Source: Gammaproteobacteria bacterium (GTDB taxonomy: Bacteria > Pseudomonadota > Gammaproteobacteria > Eutrophobiales > Eutrophobiaceae). Taken from it: a stretch of DNA of 7,901 bases. Made by a program: the position numbers and the translations under genes. The notes beneath the pieces are model-generated. The model did no database searches, was not told where the DNA came from, and saw only the letters and a program-made list of their open reading frames with translations. Positions 6,300 to 7,901 of the stretch are shown one piece after another; the first letter of the stretch is position 1; every line of letters starts with the position of its first letter. The stretch lies in the NCBI GenBank assembly GCA_004356415.1, contig SMWN01000071.1:1-7901 (forward strand), read 5' to 3'.

Positions 6300-6330
6300 T
6301 ACCCAAACTATTTGGAAATGCGGGTTTCAG
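6300..6330 (+). repeat. Left terminal inverted repeat of copy 2
   Basis: The first 20 bp match the right end of the same copy at 19 of 20 positions. The next 11 bp (ending GGTTTCAG) are less well matched by copy 2's own right end, but agree well with the reverse complement of copy 1's right end (220-250), extending the terminus to about 31 bp. The inner part CCAAACTATTTGG is itself nearly palindromic. Confidence 0.8.
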
Positions 6331-6579
6331 CAAGACGATAAGCCACCATATTCAAGGCTTAAGCCCGCAGGACTAGTTATTTATATCCATGGATGGATGG
6401 TATGCAGAAAATGCAGGAGCAATTTTCTGCCTAGTCCAAGGATTTATAACGAAGAAGATGGTGGCTTATCGTCTTGCCCTGCGGGAGCTCAGGGTGGCCG
6501 CCAGTGCCGCGTTGCAACTCTTATGAAGGACTAGTCATTCACTGCGAGTTGCGCCTTGCTCTGACTGCCACCCTGAACT

Positions 6580-6610
6580 CTGATTCCTGTATTTCCAAAT
6601 AATTTGGGTA
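6580..6610 (-). repeat. Right terminal inverted repeat of copy 2
   Basis: Reverse-complement partner of 6300-6330. The outer 20 bp are nearly identical; the inner 11 bp have drifted (ATTCC in place of the AAACC seen in copy 1). It ends in TTTGGGTA, exactly where similarity with copy 1 also ends. Confidence 0.8.
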
Positions 6611-6614
6611 TAGT
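6609..6614 (+). promoter_or_regulatory. Candidate -10 box for aas at the repeat boundary
   Basis: TATAGT (five of six matches to TATAAT) is formed by the last two bases of repeat copy 2 and the flanking sequence, 15 bp before the aas ATG. No good -35 is apparent at standard spacing (TTCCTG at 6584-6589 would give 19 bp). The same arrangement occurs at the other copy before hyuB, which is the main reason for listing it. Confidence 0.3.
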
Positions 6615-6629
6615 GTAAGTTAACGTCCT

Positions 6630-7901
6630 ATGATTAAACTTCTCAAGTTTCTGCTTCGTTGCCTGCTCAAACTTTTATATCGTGTTGAAGTAACCGGCAT
6701 GGAACATTATCAGGAAGCGGGTGATCGCGTTTTGATAGTTGCAAATCATACATCACTGCTTGATTGCATATTACTTTATGCCTGGTTACCAGAGACACCG
6801 ACTTTTGCCATTAATACGCGTATCGCCAGCAAAATTACTTCCAGGTTTAGCCAGATGTTTGTTGATTTATTCATCATGGATCCGGCAAATCCTTTATCGG
6901 TAAGGTCCATGGTCAAATTTCTTTCTCAGGATAAAAAAGCCGTCATTTTTCCTGAAGGAAGAATCACGACTACCGGTTCTTTAATGAAGATTTATGAAGG
7001 TCCGGGACTCATTGCAGAAAAATCCGGTGCAGCGGTACTGCCTATTGCAATAGATGGCGCGAAGTTTACACCATTTTCATACTTGGAAAAGCAGGGACAC
7101 ATCGTCTGGTTTCCACGCATCAAACTGACCATCCTCCCCCCTGTAACGATTGAGATAGACGAGAACATTCGGGGACACGAACGTAGAAAACATGCAGCAA
7201 CCATCATGCAGGACATCATGTATTTGCTGACTTACAGTTCTTTTAATCATCGCACTACCATCTTTGCTGCGATGTTAAATGCTGCAGAACGTTATGGGGA
7301 AGACAGACTGATCCTTGAAGACATCAAGCGTGAACCTATTTCATACAAACAACTAATAACAAAGGCAATGATACTTGGCAGAGTCATTCGCAAGAACACT
7401 GAAACGGACGAGCATGTCGGAATCATGATGCCAAATGTAATAGGTACTTCGGTGACTTTTCTTGCAGTTCAGTACGCAGCCCGTGTCCCGGCAATGATAA
7501 ATTTTACCGGTGGCACCCAGACCGTGCTTCGATCTTGTGAAACAGGCAAAATCAAAACAATTTATACTTCAAGAAAATTTATTGAGAATGCCGATCTGCA
7601 AGAATTAGCAACTGCACTTGAAGAGAAAATTTGTTTGATTTATCTGGAAGATTTTCGTGATCGTATTTCAGTCGTTGATAAATTAGCAGGGTTGATCAGG
7701 AGCTTTTATCCAATCGCTCATTATCGCCGGATATCAAAAGGGATTTCTCCAGACAGCCCGGCAGTTATCCTATTTACTTCTGGTTCTGAAGGTTTATCCA
7801 AAGGCGTTGTGCTCTCGCACAGCAATACACTTTCAAATTACGCGCAAGTCAGTTGTCATATTAATTTCACACCCCAGGATTTAATTTTTTCATGCTTGCC
7901 T
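6630..7901 (+). CDS. aas: Bifunctional 2-acylglycerophosphoethanolamine acyltransferase / acyl-ACP synthetase (Aas), 3' end outside window
   Basis: An uninterrupted frame of 424 codons runs off the window end. Aas recycles lysophosphatidylethanolamine at the inner membrane: the synthetase half activates a fatty acid on bound ACP and the acyltransferase half transfers it to the lysolipid. The N-terminal PlsC-type domain has the HX4D box NHTSLLD (H40, D45) and the substrate-binding VIFPEGRITTTGSLMKIYEG (105-124). A linker at about 200-235 leads to the AMP-binding domain, with GRVIRK (250-255), GIMMPN (264-269) and the phosphate-binding loop LFTSGSEGLSKGVV (381-394). Similarity to E. coli Aas (719 residues) is strong throughout and begins at this ATG, so no LplT transporter domain is fused at the N-terminus. 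About 300 residues should be missing. There is no Shine-Dalgarno; repeat copy 2 provides most of the upstream region. Confidence 0.93.
   Translation, partial: MIKLLKFLLRCLLKLLYRVEVTGMEHYQEAGDRVLIVANHTSLLDCILLYAWLPETPTFAINTRIASKITSRFSQMFVDLFIMDPANPLSVRSMVKFLSQDKKAVIFPEGRITTTGSLMKIYEGPGLIAEKSGAAVLPIAIDGAKFTPFSYLEKQGHIVWFPRIKLTILPPVTIEIDENIRGHERRKHAATIMQDIMYLLTYSSFNHRTTIFAAMLNAAERYGEDRLILEDIKREPISYKQLITKAMILGRVIRKNTETDEHVGIMMPNVIGTSVTFLAVQYAARVPAMINFTGGTQTVLRSCETGKIKTIYTSRKFIENADLQELATALEEKICLIYLEDFRDRISVVDKLAGLIRSFYPIAHYRRISKGISPDSPAVILFTSGSEGLSKGVVLSHSNTLSNYAQVSCHINFTPQDLIFSCLP

Larger units (their letters stand above)
6300..6610 (+). mobile_element. MITE-like dispersed repeat, copy 2 (complete, 311 bp)
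   Basis: A complete copy of the element seen at 1-250. It is bounded by inverted termini: 6300-6319 (TACCCAAACTATTTGGAAAT) matches the reverse complement of 6591-6610 at 19 of 20 positions. Internally, 6331-6353 and 6454-6476 form an inverted repeat matching at 22 of 23 positions. GAGCTCAGGGTGGC (6485-6498) pairs with 6567-6580 at 13 of 14, GCAACTC (6514-6520) with GAGTTGC (6546-6552), and GCAGAAAAT (6404-6412) with ATTTTCTGC (6422-6430). The whole unit is a set of fold-back arms. It encodes no transposase. The TA at each extreme could be a duplicated TA target, as for elements moved by IS630/Tc1-type enzymes; that is inference. It fills the mltD-aas gap and ends 19 bp before the aas ATG. Confidence 0.85.

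Noticed and set aside
6193..6534. 113-codon open frame on the plus strand overlapping the mltD 3' end and repeat copy 2
   Set aside because: It overlaps the third LysM domain in another frame and then reads through the repeat. It has no recognisable domain, and its reading in the repeat follows the inverted-repeat structure rather than a protein.

Overview
The window looks like a stretch of gammaproteobacterial chromosome. The best support is the order mltD / (divergent) YafS-type methyltransferase - rnhA - dnaQ, a neighbourhood conserved from Escherichia to Pseudomonas, together with a monothiol CGFS glutaredoxin (GrxD type) and an E. coli-like bifunctional Aas. Base composition is moderately AT-rich by eye. 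I cannot name a genus. No rRNA, tRNA, CRISPR array, phage gene or transposase gene was seen.

Layout. Positions 1-250 are the right-hand part of a dispersed repeat whose left end lies outside the window. A hydantoinase B/oxoprolinase-family gene (hyuB, 266-1840, +) follows directly, then a glutaredoxin gene (grxD, 1922-2239, +). A bidirectional hairpin terminator (2272-2315) separates grxD from the minus-strand block. That block reads, in transcription order, methyltransferase (4411-3617), rnhA (3582-3148), dnaQ (3066-2347). A 225-bp divergent intergenic region (4412-4636) lies between the methyltransferase and mltD (4637-6277, +), which encodes a membrane-bound lytic transglycosylase lipoprotein with three LysM domains. 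The mltD-aas gap (6278-6629) is almost filled by a second, complete copy of the dispersed repeat (6300-6610). The last gene is the 5' part of aas (6630 to the window end, +).

The genes are mostly housekeeping: DNA replication and proofreading (dnaQ, rnhA), iron-sulphur/redox (grxD), peptidoglycan remodelling (mltD), lysophospholipid recycling (aas), and one catabolic or salvage subunit (hyuB). In related genomes gloB normally lies between mltD and the methyltransferase; here it is absent.

The least ordinary thing is the dispersed repeat. The two copies are about 86% identical over 250 gap-free positions. They have roughly 31-bp terminal inverted repeats beginning TACCCAAA, internal fold-back arms including a 23-bp near-perfect stem, and no transposase. 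Both lie in the same orientation, ending 15-19 bp before a start codon, where the TIR end plus a flanking TA forms a -10-like hexamer. This looks like a non-autonomous MITE-like element that may supply promoter or leader sequence to its downstream neighbours.
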